Shown piece after piece: positions 1 through 7,872 of a DNA stretch of 10,377 nucleotides. The position numbers and the translations under genes are program-made. Below the pieces are notes generated by a model that saw only the letters and a list, made by a program, of their open reading frames with translations, was not told where the DNA came from and made no database searches. Each line of letters begins with the position of its first letter. Positions within the stretch are counted from its first letter, which is position 1. The stretch comes from Lutibacter sp. UBA4458 (GTDB taxonomy: Bacteria; Bacteroidota; Bacteroidia; Flavobacteriales; Flavobacteriaceae): contig DGOU01000055.1 of NCBI GenBank assembly GCA_002390165.1, positions 1,964 to 12,340 on the forward strand, read 5' to 3'.

Positions 1-747
1 GAAAAATCTAACATTGAAATTTTAGAAGTTGATAATACTGTTGTAAGAGATTCTCAAATTGAAAGATTAAACAAAATGAAAGCAGATAGAAACACGGAAT
101 TAGTAAAAGCTAATTTAGATGCTTTATCTAAATGTGCGGAAACTGGCAAAGGAAACTTACTAGAACTAGCAGTTGAAGCTGCTGAAAATTTTGCTACTTT
201 AGGTGAAATTTCAGATGCTTTAGAAGTTCATTTTGGAAGACATAAAGCAGATACTAAATTGATAAGTGGCGTATACGGAAAAGAGGTAAATAAAGATAGT
301 ACATTTATAAAAGCACAACAATTAGCCGATAAATTTGCAGAAATTGAAGGTAGAAGACCAAGAGTTATGATTGCAAAAATGGGGCAAGATGGTCATGACA
401 GAGGCGCAAAAGTTGTCGCTTCAAGTTTTGCTGATTTAGGTTTTGATGTAGATATGGGCTCTTTATTTCAAACCCCTGAAGAAGTTGCTAAACAAGCTAT
501 TGAAAATGATGTTCATTTTGTAGGAGCTTCAAGTTTAGCTGCTGGTCATAAAACATTAATTCCTCAATTAATTGAAGAATTAACACGTTTAGGAAGACCA
601 GATATATTGGTTTTTGCGGGTGGCGTTATTCCGGCACAAGATTACGATTACTTGTTTGAAAGAAAAGTTGCTGGCGTTTTTGGACCTGGCACTGTTATTT
701 CAGAATCAGCGATTACCATGATTACAAAATATTTGGAGCAAGATTAA
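1..747 (+). CDS. Methylmalonyl-CoA mutase, C-terminal part (5' end outside window)
   Basis: The reading frame is open from the first base, so this is a 3' fragment of 248 codons; the Met codon at 76 is internal. It encodes the end of the substrate domain and the whole C-terminal B12-binding domain of an adenosylcobalamin-dependent mutase, which interconverts methylmalonyl-CoA and succinyl-CoA in the cytoplasm. The base-off/His-on cobalamin motif DGHDRG is visible, with the cobalt-ligating His at bases 394-396. It is followed by the family's ASSLAAGH and FAGGVIP segments, which line the nucleotide tail of B12. The closing segment (VFGPGT then a C-terminal helix) is complete, so the 3' end is intact. 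Whether this is the catalytic subunit or a single-chain enzyme cannot be decided here. The catalytic-subunit reading (scpA/mutB type) is likely because the binding histidine is kept. The GTPase chaperone gene meaB lies just downstream on the other strand. Confidence 0.93.
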   Translation, partial: EKSNIEILEVDNTVVRDSQIERLNKMKADRNTELVKANLDALSKCAETGKGNLLELAVEAAENFATLGEISDALEVHFGRHKADTKLISGVYGKEVNKDSTFIKAQQLADKFAEIEGRRPRVMIAKMGQDGHDRGAKVVASSFADLGFDVDMGSLFQTPEEVAKQAIENDVHFVGASSLAAGHKTLIPQLIEELTRLGRPDILVFAGGVIPAQDYDYLFERKVAGVFGPGTVISESAITMITKYLEQD

Positions 748-771
748 GCATTTAAATAATTATTTGAAATA

Positions 772-806
772 AAAAACCAACATTACTTGCTGATGTTGGT
801 TGTTTT
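772..806. terminator. Bidirectional intrinsic terminator between mutase gene and meaB
   Basis: A perfect 9-bp inverted repeat (AACCAACAT at 775-783 and ATGTTGGTT at 793-801) encloses a 9-nt loop. It is preceded by an A run (771-776) and followed by TGTTTTTA, so it gives a stem plus U tract in both directions. It lies 27 nt after the mutase stop and 45 nt after the meaB stop, between two convergent genes, where one element can end both transcripts. Confidence 0.8.
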
Positions 807-846
807 TATTGATAATTTAAAAAAGTATAGAAGAATAATCTCTGAA

Positions 847-1851
847 TTAAATAGACTTCTTAAACTGCTCTAAAATATTTTGAGCTGCTTTTACAGGAGA
901 AATTTTAGAAGAAATAATTTCCTTTTCTAATACTTTTAATTGACTAGAAATTTCTTCAGAGCCATAGAATAAATGCTTCAACTCTTCATTAATATTGTTA
1001 TACATCCACTTAATTTGTTGTTGGTTTCGGTTCTTTAAAAAATAGCCGTTTTCATCTACTAACTTTTTAAAATTACCTACTTCTTCCCAAACATTATTAA
1101 TTCCAATATTTTTTATTGCTGAAGCGGTACTAACTACAGGGCTCCATCCTGAATCAGCCTGAGGAAATATATGTAACGCATTTTGGTATTGCCTTTTAGC
1201 CATTTTACTCATAGTAATATTATCGCCATCCGCTTTGTTAATCACTACCATATCTGCCATTTCCATAATACCCTTTTTAATTCCTTGCAATTCATCACCA
1301 GCTCCGGCAAGCATTAACAATAAAAAGAAATCGGTCATATTATGAACAGCAGTTTCCGATTGCCCAACACCAACTGTTTCAATTAAAATAACATCATAAC
1401 CAGCAGCTTCACACAACAACATAGTTTCGCCTGTTTTATTTGCAACGCCACCTAGTGTATCGCCAGAAGCAGAAGGCCTAATATAGGCTTCTTCCATATT
1501 TGCCAATTCTTCCATTCTGGTTTTATCGCCTAAAATACTTCCTTTTGTGCGCTGACTTGAAGGATCAATAGATAATATTGCAACTTTTTTTCCTTGCTTA
1601 ATTAAATGTATTCCAAAGGCTTCAATAAAGGTGCTTTTACCCACTCCAGGAACTCCTGTAATTCCTATTCTAAATGAATTTCCAGAATTAGGTAATATGC
1701 TTTGCACTATTTCTTTAGCTAATATTTTATCGCTTTCTAAATTGCTTTCTACAATAGTAATTGCTCTTGACAATAATACACGGTCACTTTTTAAAATGCC
1801 TTTAATGTATTCTGCTGCTTTTAATCTACCTTTTGGTTTGTAATTTTTCAT
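847..1851 (-). CDS. meaB: MeaB/ArgK-type GTPase, methylmalonyl-CoA mutase chaperone
   Basis: A 334-residue cytoplasmic P-loop GTPase. Seen in the sequence: Walker A GVPGVGKST at residues 66-74; the family block DPSSQRTKGSILGDKTRM at about 97-114; the Walker B/switch segment ETVGVGQSE at 158-166; the guanine-specificity motif NKAD at 205-208; and a helical C-terminal tail (from about 270) of the type used for dimerisation. These are diagnostic of the MeaB/ArgK family (SIMIBI class), which gates cofactor loading and protects methylmalonyl-CoA mutase from inactivation. Older annotations as 'LAO/AO transport ATPase' are misleading. The length is normal. The partner mutase lies convergently 99 bp away. 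A consensus Bacteroidetes promoter sits 36-63 nt upstream of the ATG, so the gene is probably transcribed on its own, with possible read-through from nosY 103 nt upstream. Confidence 0.93.
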   Translation of the reverse strand: MKNYKPKGRLKAAEYIKGILKSDRVLLSRAITIVESNLESDKILAKEIVQSILPNSGNSFRIGITGVPGVGKSTFIEAFGIHLIKQGKKVAILSIDPSSQRTKGSILGDKTRMEELANMEEAYIRPSASGDTLGGVANKTGETMLLCEAAGYDVILIETVGVGQSETAVHNMTDFFLLLMLAGAGDELQGIKKGIMEMADMVVINKADGDNITMSKMAKRQYQNALHIFPQADSGWSPVVSTASAIKNIGINNVWEEVGNFKKLVDENGYFLKNRNQQQIKWMYNNINEELKHLFYGSEEISSQLKVLEKEIISSKISPVKAAQNILEQFKKSI

Positions 1852-1886
1852 AAAAGGTTTACGCTTTTACCTAAATTCAATAATAA

Positions 1887-1914
1887 CAAATATAATGATA
1901 TTGCTAATATGCAA
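1887..1914 (-). promoter_or_regulatory. Bacteroidetes-type promoter of meaB
   Basis: On the minus strand the sequence reads TTG (1914-1912), a 17-bp spacer, then TATATTTG (1894-1887). This fits the Bacteroidetes primary sigma consensus TTG / TAnnTTTG at a normal spacing. It predicts transcription from about 1880 and a leader of about 30 nt before the meaB ATG at 1851. The call is a pattern match, and AT-rich DNA produces chance matches. Confidence 0.55.
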
Positions 1915-1954
1915 CATAGTTATAGAATAAAAATAATAGGAATTTTAAAATAGC

Positions 1955-2737
1955 TTAAAAATCTTTTTTCTTAAGTTTTGCATTCATCCTAAAAACAGGT
2001 AAAATTACCCAAAGCGCCAAAATAAACATAGACACTACCATACCAAAACTTGTTCCAAAAAAGTTTCTGAAAACTGCTCCAGTGTACCCCAATAATGCAG
2101 AAATATCTAACTTTAATAAAATTAAAATCCGTGATAAATCAATTGGGTTAAACATGGTTGCTATTAATGAAAATTTATCCAAAGGATATTCATTAAACAT
2201 TAGTAATGAAATTAAGAAAATACCATCGTAAATAACCGCTAAAAATAACCACATTAATATAGCATATCCAAAGCCTTTTATTTTATTATCAGTAGAAAGT
2301 GCAATGTTATAAGACAATGCTACAAAAATAAAATTTAGAAAAGAACCTGCTACTAATAATAAAATAAAATCAAAAATAGCTGTGGATCTAAACAAACCAT
2401 ATAAAACAAAAGGTAAGCCTAAACCTAATACTAAACTTAAGGTTAAAGAAAGTGCTATGCCTACATATTGTCCCATAAAAATATTTTTTCTTTTTATAGG
2501 TTGTGCTAACAATAGCTCTGTAAACTCTTTTGAGTTATAGTAATACATCACTCCAAAAATAGTTCCAATAAGTGGTGTTAAAACAATAATTATATTCATT
2601 AAAGTAATTACTGCTTTATTTAAATCATTATTTAAAAAAAGTAGTACAAAACCTAAAGCTAAATAAAAAACAAAGTACACATAACTCCAGCGACTTCGCA
2701 TTAAATCGAAAAAACTATATTTTAATATTTTAAGCAT
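1955..2737 (-). CDS. nosY: NosY, ABC transporter permease for NosZ maturation
   Basis: A 260-residue integral membrane protein with about six predicted transmembrane segments (roughly residues 18-35, 45-65, 92-115, 120-145, 157-180 and 232-252). Between segments 2 and 3 a cytoplasmic stretch (KEFTELLLAQPIKRKNIFMG) resembles the coupling region of ABC-2 type permeases, and the NPIDLSRI motif near 197 is typical of NosY. With NosF it forms the inner-membrane ABC complex that works with NosD and NosL in assembling the copper sites of nitrous-oxide reductase. Its ATG overlaps the end of nosF by 8 nt (ATGCTTAA), which implies translational coupling. It is the last nos gene; no clear terminator is seen between it and meaB. 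Confidence 0.88.
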   Translation of the reverse strand: MLKILKYSFFDLMRSRWSYVYFVFYLALGFVLLFLNNDLNKAVITLMNIIIVLTPLIGTIFGVMYYYNSKEFTELLLAQPIKRKNIFMGQYVGIALSLTLSLVLGLGLPFVLYGLFRSTAIFDFILLLVAGSFLNFIFVALSYNIALSTDNKIKGFGYAILMWLFLAVIYDGIFLISLLMFNEYPLDKFSLIATMFNPIDLSRILILLKLDISALLGYTGAVFRNFFGTSFGMVVSMFILALWVILPVFRMNAKLKKKDF

Positions 2738-3437
2738 ATTGTTTAGATATTAAATTGGCAATTGCACGTTCTAAATTAGTGTTATTGGTTTGTTTTTTTA
2801 GCGCATCAATACTTCCTTTAAAGTAAATTTTACCATCCAACAGAAAAACAATTTCATCGGCTAACTCATCTACCACACTCATAATATGTGTAGTTATTAA
2901 AATGGTTTTGCCTTTATCTTTTTCTTTTTGAATTAAATCTTTTAAGTGAATTAGTGCAATTGGATCTAAACCTGTTGTTGGTTCGTCTAAAATTATTAAT
3001 TCGCTATCAAACATAAAAGTTAATACTAAGTTTACTTTTTGTTTGGTACCTCCTGAAAGGGTTCCTAACTTTTTTTGTAAAAAACCTTGCAGTCCAAAAA
3101 GTTCAATTAATTCTTTTTCATTTGCTTTTTTAGGACGTAAGTTTTTTACCATATTAATTAACTCAATTACGGTAAGGTTAGGTGGAAAATTCGCAATTTG
3201 AGGTAAATAATTTAGGTCATTTCTATAATCCCATTTTTTTAAAACACTCTTACCGTTAAAAAATATATCTCCTTTATTTGGAATAACCATACCAAGTAAC
3301 GACTTAATTAAGGTAGTTTTTCCTGAGCCGTTTGGACCTAATACCGCAAAAATTCCTCCTTTTGCAATATGTAAATCTAAGCCATCTAAAACTATTAGTT
3401 TTCCAAATTTTTTATGTAATTTTTTAAACTCAATCAT
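2730..3437 (-). CDS. nosF: NosF, ABC transporter ATP-binding subunit for NosZ maturation
   Basis: A 235-residue cytoplasmic ABC ATPase with every catalytic motif intact: Walker A GPNGSGKTT (34-42), Q-loop Gln80, signature LSGGTKQ (127-133), Walker B LIILDEPT (147-154) followed by the D-loop GLDP, and H-loop His184. The length and the signature variant fit the NosF/CcmA-like group. Position between nosD and nosY identifies it as NosF, which powers the NosDFY complex feeding NosZ copper-site (CuZ) assembly. Its start overlaps the nosD stop by 8 nt (ATGATTGA), and its stop overlaps the nosY start by 8 nt. Confidence 0.92.
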   Translation of the reverse strand: MIEFKKLHKKFGKLIVLDGLDLHIAKGGIFAVLGPNGSGKTTLIKSLLGMVIPNKGDIFFNGKSVLKKWDYRNDLNYLPQIANFPPNLTVIELINMVKNLRPKKANEKELIELFGLQGFLQKKLGTLSGGTKQKVNLVLTFMFDSELIILDEPTTGLDPIALIHLKDLIQKEKDKGKTILITTHIMSVVDELADEIVFLLDGKIYFKGSIDALKKQTNNTNLERAIANLISKQYA

Positions 3438-4662
3438 GGATCATTTTCATTAAAGGTTTGCTATCAATTAAATTGTCAGGAGTAAAAACCGGAGATACTT
3501 TTTCAGAGAAATTTATAATATCTACAAATAAACTTCTCAATAAAACCAGTGCTTCAGGAGTTCTGTTTACAATGTAAGAAAATAATTTTACTGGTCTGTA
3601 CGGCACATCTCCAATGCCATCTTTATTTAAATCGTAACCTGTATAATCACTCCAATAATTTTTTTCAAAACGGTTACTGTTTAATTTACTATTATACGAT
3701 AAATCAAATGCGTTATACATAAAACTATTTAGTTCAAAAATATTTTTATAACATCCTCCACTAAATTTTAATGCCCAACCATTTCTAATAAATTTATTTT
3801 TGTTATAATCTACTCTAGAGCAATTTTCAACATTTATACCAATAGTATTTTGTTCAAAAGTGTTATTTTCTATTTGTGCATCGTAAATTTCTTTTAAAAG
3901 TAATCCATAGGATGCCATTCCCCAATTATAATGAAAAACATTGTCATGCATTATTATAAATTTTGAAAACATTACAGCAACACCAGCTCCATTATTTTTA
4001 AATTCATTTTTAAAATAAACATTGTTATTTGAAAACATAAAATGAAGTCCGTACCTAATATTATTTTTACTAATATTATTTGAAATAGTACTATTTTTAA
4101 CAAATTCAAAATAAATACCATCTCTTAAATTAGAGACTATATTATTTTGAATTTTCATGTGGGAACAATGCCATAAATGAATACCATTTCCCGAGCTTGT
4201 TTCATTTACTGCGTTACTGCTGATTTTATTATTAATAATTTCTCCATGATGAGATTTTTCAATTAAAAACCCAAAAAAAGCTTTCTTTACAATGTTATTT
4301 TTTAAGATAAAATGTTTGCTTTTTGAAACTAATATTGCTGCAAAATCTTTAGTATAACTTTGCCCAACATTCATAAAGGTTAATCCTTCAATAGAAAAAT
4401 TATTGGCAGTAACTTTAATAATTGTCTCCTTAAATTCTCCATCAATTATGGCATTATCCTCTCCTATTAAGTGAATGGACTTATTAATTATTATAATGCT
4501 CTGTTCTTTATAAATTCCTTTTTTAACAAGAATAGAATCTCCATCCTTTGAAAGTGAAACGGCTTCATTAATAGTTTTTATTTCGCAAGTTTTGCAAACT
4601 GTAATGGTGGTAGCCTGAATATTAAATGAAATAAAAAAAATAATTAAAACTAAATATTTCAT
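3430..4662 (-). CDS. nosD: NosD, periplasmic beta-helix protein for NosZ copper-site assembly
   Basis: The start chosen is the ATG at 4662, giving 410 residues with a clean Sec signal peptide (MKYLVLIIFFISFNIQA). A longer frame from 4719 would add 19 polar residues in front of the signal peptide and overlap nosL by 53 nt. From 4662 the gene begins 4 nt after the nosL stop. The body is a run of short Asn-rich beta-helix turns (about residues 70-330), the right-handed parallel beta-helix (CASH/NosD) fold. The C-terminal NosD signature follows at about 335-355 (NYWSDY, a Gly/Asp-rich turn, then GIGDVPY). A Cys pair near the mature N terminus (VCKTC) and a GNGIHLWHCSH segment are possible metal-contact sites, by inference only. 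NosD is the periplasmic component of the NosDFY complex. The stop codon overlaps nosF. Confidence 0.92.
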   Translation of the reverse strand: MKYLVLIIFFISFNIQATTITVCKTCEIKTINEAVSLSKDGDSILVKKGIYKEQSIIIINKSIHLIGEDNAIIDGEFKETIIKVTANNFSIEGLTFMNVGQSYTKDFAAILVSKSKHFILKNNIVKKAFFGFLIEKSHHGEIINNKISSNAVNETSSGNGIHLWHCSHMKIQNNIVSNLRDGIYFEFVKNSTISNNISKNNIRYGLHFMFSNNNVYFKNEFKNNGAGVAVMFSKFIIMHDNVFHYNWGMASYGLLLKEIYDAQIENNTFEQNTIGINVENCSRVDYNKNKFIRNGWALKFSGGCYKNIFELNSFMYNAFDLSYNSKLNSNRFEKNYWSDYTGYDLNKDGIGDVPYRPVKLFSYIVNRTPEALVLLRSLFVDIINFSEKVSPVFTPDNLIDSKPLMKMIHD

Positions 4663-4666
4663 CCTT

Positions 4667-5104
4667 TTAGTTACTGAATTTTTCTTTGAGCTGTTGCCAG
4701 TTATAAATAGTTCCTCCAAATTCTTGCTGCACTTTTTTAGCGTTATCTAAAGACCTAAAAGCCGATAAATTAGCTCCCATTGGACTTTTTATTTTTTTAG
4801 TTATTAAATACGTTGCAGAATTTGCATCAATTAACTCTCCTGGTTTTTGATAATCTGCCACTAAAATAAATGCTAAATCTTGCTCATTATTTTCTTGATT
4901 TATTTTTTGAGTCATGCATTCTATGGCATCAAAAGCGTAGGATTTTCCTTTTTTTGTTACATACTCACAAGCATGGGTTTTGTCCACCACTGTCATATCA
5001 CAAAAAGTACAATGATCTTGGCCGTAATTTATTTTTTGGGGTTCCACTTTACACGAAACAACAACCAATAGAAGTGCTATAAAAACAACTTTAAAAGAAG
5101 ACAT
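4667..5104 (-). CDS. nosL: NosL, copper-binding lipoprotein of the nos system
   Basis: A 145-residue lipoprotein. A short signal ends in the lipobox VVSC, with Cys18 as the lipidation site. The mature protein opens with the NosL hallmark CTFCDM (32-37), whose Cys and Met residues are expected Cu(I) ligands, then the conserved TPMG-like segment SPMG (107-110) and a C-terminal FGG motif. NosL binds copper on the periplasmic face and is thought to hand it to the NosDFY/NosZ assembly path. It lies 80 nt downstream of the membrane-protein gene and 4 nt before nosD. The 80-nt gap holds a near-match to a -7 element that is one base off in spacing, so an independent promoter is not supported. Confidence 0.93.
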   Translation of the reverse strand: MSSFKVVFIALLLVVVSCKVEPQKINYGQDHCTFCDMTVVDKTHACEYVTKKGKSYAFDAIECMTQKINQENNEQDLAFILVADYQKPGELIDANSATYLITKKIKSPMGANLSAFRSLDNAKKVQQEFGGTIYNWQQLKEKFSN

Positions 5105-5184
5105 TTTAATTATTTTTGATTTTTTTTAAAAATACATAAATTCTACAACATCAAAGTGTAAAATAATCTTTATTTAGATAAATA

Positions 5185-5811
5185 TTATATTTTTTCTTTC
5201 TTTTTGAAATTTAAATAAAAAGCTAAACAAGCAAAAAGAAATGCAGCCACAATAAAGTAAACTCCTGTTGAAGGATAAGAATACACTTGAAAATTTAGCA
5301 TTTGTTTAAAACCAAAAATTGGTGGTTGATAGGCCATCATTTCACCAGTAACTTTGTCTGTAATTTTTAAAATTGCATTAGGATTTAAATCGTGCCCATA
5401 TATATATAACCAATTATAAAAATCGTACATACCAACAATACCTGAAATAGCTAGTAAACCTAGCCAAGTAGCATATAGTTTTCTTTTACCTATAAATCCA
5501 AAAATAATTCCTAATATAGAAAGTATAATTACAACAATTGGTATAATAACAAATTCTTTAAAAGGTTCTACTACTCCTTTATTCACATTTATTTTTGTTG
5601 GTAAATGTGCCATTCCAATGTAATGATTTAATAAATCGATATTATTAACATCGTTAAATTGGTTGCCATCTGATAAATGAGTAATATGTATATTTAATCC
5701 TAAAGGTTCAGGATATTGCGGAGCCAATAAGGTAATTTTCCATAATGGAAAAACAAATAATAGAAGTAACAAAAGACTTCCTATTATCATTAGTATTTTA
5801 TCTTTTCTCAT
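5185..5811 (-). CDS. nos-cluster integral membrane protein of unknown function (NosB-like by position)
   Basis: The start chosen is the ATG at 5811 (208 residues, MRKDKILMIIG...). An in-frame ATG at 5847 is rejected because it lies in the loop of the terminator after nosZ. About four transmembrane segments are predicted: residues 5-25, 86-108, 113-135 and 184-202. The two large outside loops, if the N terminus is inside, hold APQYPEPLG (30-38), HYIGM (63-67), YGHDL and YQPP. These are rich in His, Met and Tyr and look like the conserved core of the family. Clade II nos clusters often carry a membrane protein (NosB) directly after nosZ, and this gene has that place. I assign it on position and topology, not on a recognised domain. 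A part in copper delivery, NosZ maturation or electron flow is possible but unproven. Confidence 0.75.
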   Translation of the reverse strand: MRKDKILMIIGSLLLLLLFVFPLWKITLLAPQYPEPLGLNIHITHLSDGNQFNDVNNIDLLNHYIGMAHLPTKINVNKGVVEPFKEFVIIPIVVIILSILGIIFGFIGKRKLYATWLGLLAISGIVGMYDFYNWLYIYGHDLNPNAILKITDKVTGEMMAYQPPIFGFKQMLNFQVYSYPSTGVYFIVAAFLFACLAFYLNFKKKEKI

Positions 5812-5824
5812 TTTAATAATTTTA

Positions 5825-5862
5825 AAAAACTGGCAGGTATCAATCAAACACTGCCAGTTTTT
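5825..5862 (-). terminator. Strong hairpin with U tract directly after nosZ, inside the nos cluster
   Basis: A perfect 12-bp inverted repeat (AAAAACTGGCAG at 5825-5836, CTGCCAGTTTTT at 5851-5862) has a 14-nt loop. Read on the minus strand, the GC-containing stem begins 22 nt after the nosZ stop and runs into TTTTTT, the layout of an intrinsic terminator. The next gene starts only 13 nt further on and no separate promoter is visible between them. Partial termination, or stabilisation of the nosZ mRNA 3' end, is the likely role. The symmetry would also stop transcription from the other strand. Confidence 0.8.
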
Positions 5863-5884
5863 ATTATGAATAATATGTATTCAA

Positions 5885-7861
5885 CTATTCTTCTTCTTCA
5901 CCTGGTACCTCATCATCTAAGGTATATTTAATTGGTGTTTTTGCTCCTTTAGCAGAAACACGAACATAACCTTGCATTTCTTGATGCAATGCAGAACAGA
6001 AATCTGTACAATAGAAAGGCCAAACACCTACTTCTTTTGGTTCCCAAACTGAAGTTGCAGTTCTACCTGGCATTATCAGCATTTCAGCTGTTTGAGCACC
6101 AATCATAGCAAAACCGTGTGGCACATCATAATCTTGTTCTAAATTAGTAACATGGAAAAATACTTTGTCTCCAACTTTTACACCTTCAATATTATCTGGT
6201 GAAAAGTGAGAACGAATCATACTCATATAAATATGAACTTCATTTCCTTTTCTAACAACCTTAGTGTCCGCCTCTGTTTTAACAGCATCAGGATGTTTAT
6301 TATCTTCTAATTTATATATTTTTTGAGATTTATCCATTATCATTTTGGCTGGAATACCTGCAGCATAATGTGGCTCTCCAATAGTTGGAAAATCTAATAA
6401 TAATTCCATTTTATCACCTGATATATCAAATAATTGAGCAGATTGACAAACTTCTGGACCTGTAGGTAAATAACGGTCTTTTGTAATTTTGTTCATCGCT
6501 ACCAAGTATTTATCAAATGGTTTTCTAGAGTTTCCTCCAGGAATCATTAAGTGACCAACTGAATAATAAACAGGATGTCTATCAATAACTTTTAAATCTT
6601 TTACATTCCATTTAACTACTTCAGAAGAAATGAAAAATGTAGTATAAGCATTACCTCTAGTATCAAATTCTGTATGCAATGGGCCTAAACCTGGTTGTTC
6701 TAAAGTACCATAATTAACTGCTTCAAATTTAATGATTGGAATACCATATTTATCTCCATCAAATGCTTTATCAGCAATAGCCTTTTGCATTTTAGTAAAA
6801 GAATGCACTGTCATTGCTGCAGCTAATTTTCCATTTCCAATAATATATTCACCTGTTGGATCTACATCACAACCATGTGGTGATTTTGGTGTTGGTAAAA
6901 AGTAAATAGCACCTGGTACATCTTGTGGATTAACTACTAAAACTTCATTTTCCATTTTTGAAGTAGCAGTATGGGTATCATCATTCCAAGTATTATGGGC
7001 ATATTTCACTTTTTCTTTATGACCTTTACCTGCTTTAATGTATTCTTCTATTTTTTTCCAGTTAACCGCTGCTATAAAATCTTTATCATTTTGTGAAGCA
7101 TTTACTTCTAATAAAGAGTGAGCTTCTTCTGTATTATACATAGAGAAAAAGAACCAACCGTGAGATTTACCACGACCTGGGTGAGATAAATCGTAATCAA
7201 AACCTGGCATTCTTAATTGGAATGCAATATTCATATTACCAGATTCTTGATTAATTTTAATAAAAGATAAAGAAGCTTTAAAATTCCCTTTATATTCGCT
7301 AATTGGCATATCGCGTTGAGGAATTGGAACTCCAAAACGAGTACCTGCAACTACATATTCAGAATTTTCTGTTACAAAAGAAGAACTGTGATTTCCTGCT
7401 GAATTAGGAATTTCAATAATTTCTTCAGTTTCAAAAGTTTCCAAACTGATACGTGCAATACGTGGCGTATTATTTTCATTAATAAAAACCCAACGTCCAT
7501 CTAATTCTCCATTAGTTTGAGAAATATCTGGATGATGCGAATCTCCCCAAGGCACAAAACCATGTGAAGTATTTAACATTGGCTTAGTTTCTTCATTATA
7601 ACCATACCCTTTTTCAGGATCTTGTGAAAAAACAGGAATTACTCTAAATAATCTTCCTGATGGTAATCCGTAAACTGCTAATTGTCCACTAAATCCACCT
7701 GAAATAAAAGCATAAAATTCATCATATTGCCCAGGAGCAACATATACTTTTTCTGCTGCGTTGCCCGTTAAAGCTCCTTTAGAACTTTTCGAGCTTGTTG
7801 GCGCTGGATTACAGCTAACCAAAAAAACAGCTACCGTTAAAAATGCAAAAATTGATTTCAT
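5885..7861 (-). CDS. nosZ: NosZ, nitrous-oxide reductase, clade II (Sec-dependent), lipoprotein form
   Basis: A 658-residue enzyme reducing N2O to N2, with an N-terminal seven-bladed propeller domain holding CuZ and a C-terminal cupredoxin domain holding CuA. Seven candidate CuZ histidines are visible: His109 and His110 (GDSHH), His158, His329 (SPHG), His396 (GPLHTEFD), His437 (VGHL) and His498 (EPHYA). The CuA ligands are His582 (PHGF), Cys618, Cys622, His626 and Met629 (YCTDFCSALHQEM). There is no twin-arginine signal; instead a short hydrophobic signal ends in FLVSC (Cys17), a lipobox. Together with the CTDFCSALHQEM form of the CuA loop this marks clade II. Residue 620 is Asp where clade I enzymes have Trp. 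The C terminus is an acidic tail (EEEE, from a GAA run). The gene lies 31 nt after the cytochrome gene, with a tetranucleotide repeat in the gap, and is followed by a strong hairpin. Confidence 0.97.
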   Translation of the reverse strand: MKSIFAFLTVAVFLVSCNPAPTSSKSSKGALTGNAAEKVYVAPGQYDEFYAFISGGFSGQLAVYGLPSGRLFRVIPVFSQDPEKGYGYNEETKPMLNTSHGFVPWGDSHHPDISQTNGELDGRWVFINENNTPRIARISLETFETEEIIEIPNSAGNHSSSFVTENSEYVVAGTRFGVPIPQRDMPISEYKGNFKASLSFIKINQESGNMNIAFQLRMPGFDYDLSHPGRGKSHGWFFFSMYNTEEAHSLLEVNASQNDKDFIAAVNWKKIEEYIKAGKGHKEKVKYAHNTWNDDTHTATSKMENEVLVVNPQDVPGAIYFLPTPKSPHGCDVDPTGEYIIGNGKLAAAMTVHSFTKMQKAIADKAFDGDKYGIPIIKFEAVNYGTLEQPGLGPLHTEFDTRGNAYTTFFISSEVVKWNVKDLKVIDRHPVYYSVGHLMIPGGNSRKPFDKYLVAMNKITKDRYLPTGPEVCQSAQLFDISGDKMELLLDFPTIGEPHYAAGIPAKMIMDKSQKIYKLEDNKHPDAVKTEADTKVVRKGNEVHIYMSMIRSHFSPDNIEGVKVGDKVFFHVTNLEQDYDVPHGFAMIGAQTAEMLIMPGRTATSVWEPKEVGVWPFYCTDFCSALHQEMQGYVRVSAKGAKTPIKYTLDDEVPGEEEE

Positions 7862-7872
7862 AAATGTTTGTT

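Noticed and set aside
1631..1843. Plus-strand open frame of 70 codons
   Set aside because: It is the antisense shadow of meaB, covering the conserved Walker A region, with no promoter or recognisable protein.
4663..4719. Longer start for nosD at 4719
   Set aside because: It would place 19 polar residues before a clear signal peptide and overlap nosL by 53 nt; the ATG at 4662 fits the 4-nt gap and the signal peptide.
4870..5082. Plus-strand open frames of 63-70 codons
   Set aside because: They are antisense to nosL, whose CTFCDM and lipobox motifs show the true coding strand.
5105..5184. Possible separate promoter for nosL in the 80-nt gap
   Set aside because: The best -7 candidate (TACACTTTG on the minus strand) has three instead of two spacer bases and no -33 TTG.
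5812..5847. Longer start for the membrane protein at 5847
   Set aside because: The codon lies in the loop of the hairpin after nosZ, and the added residues are encoded by the terminator itself.
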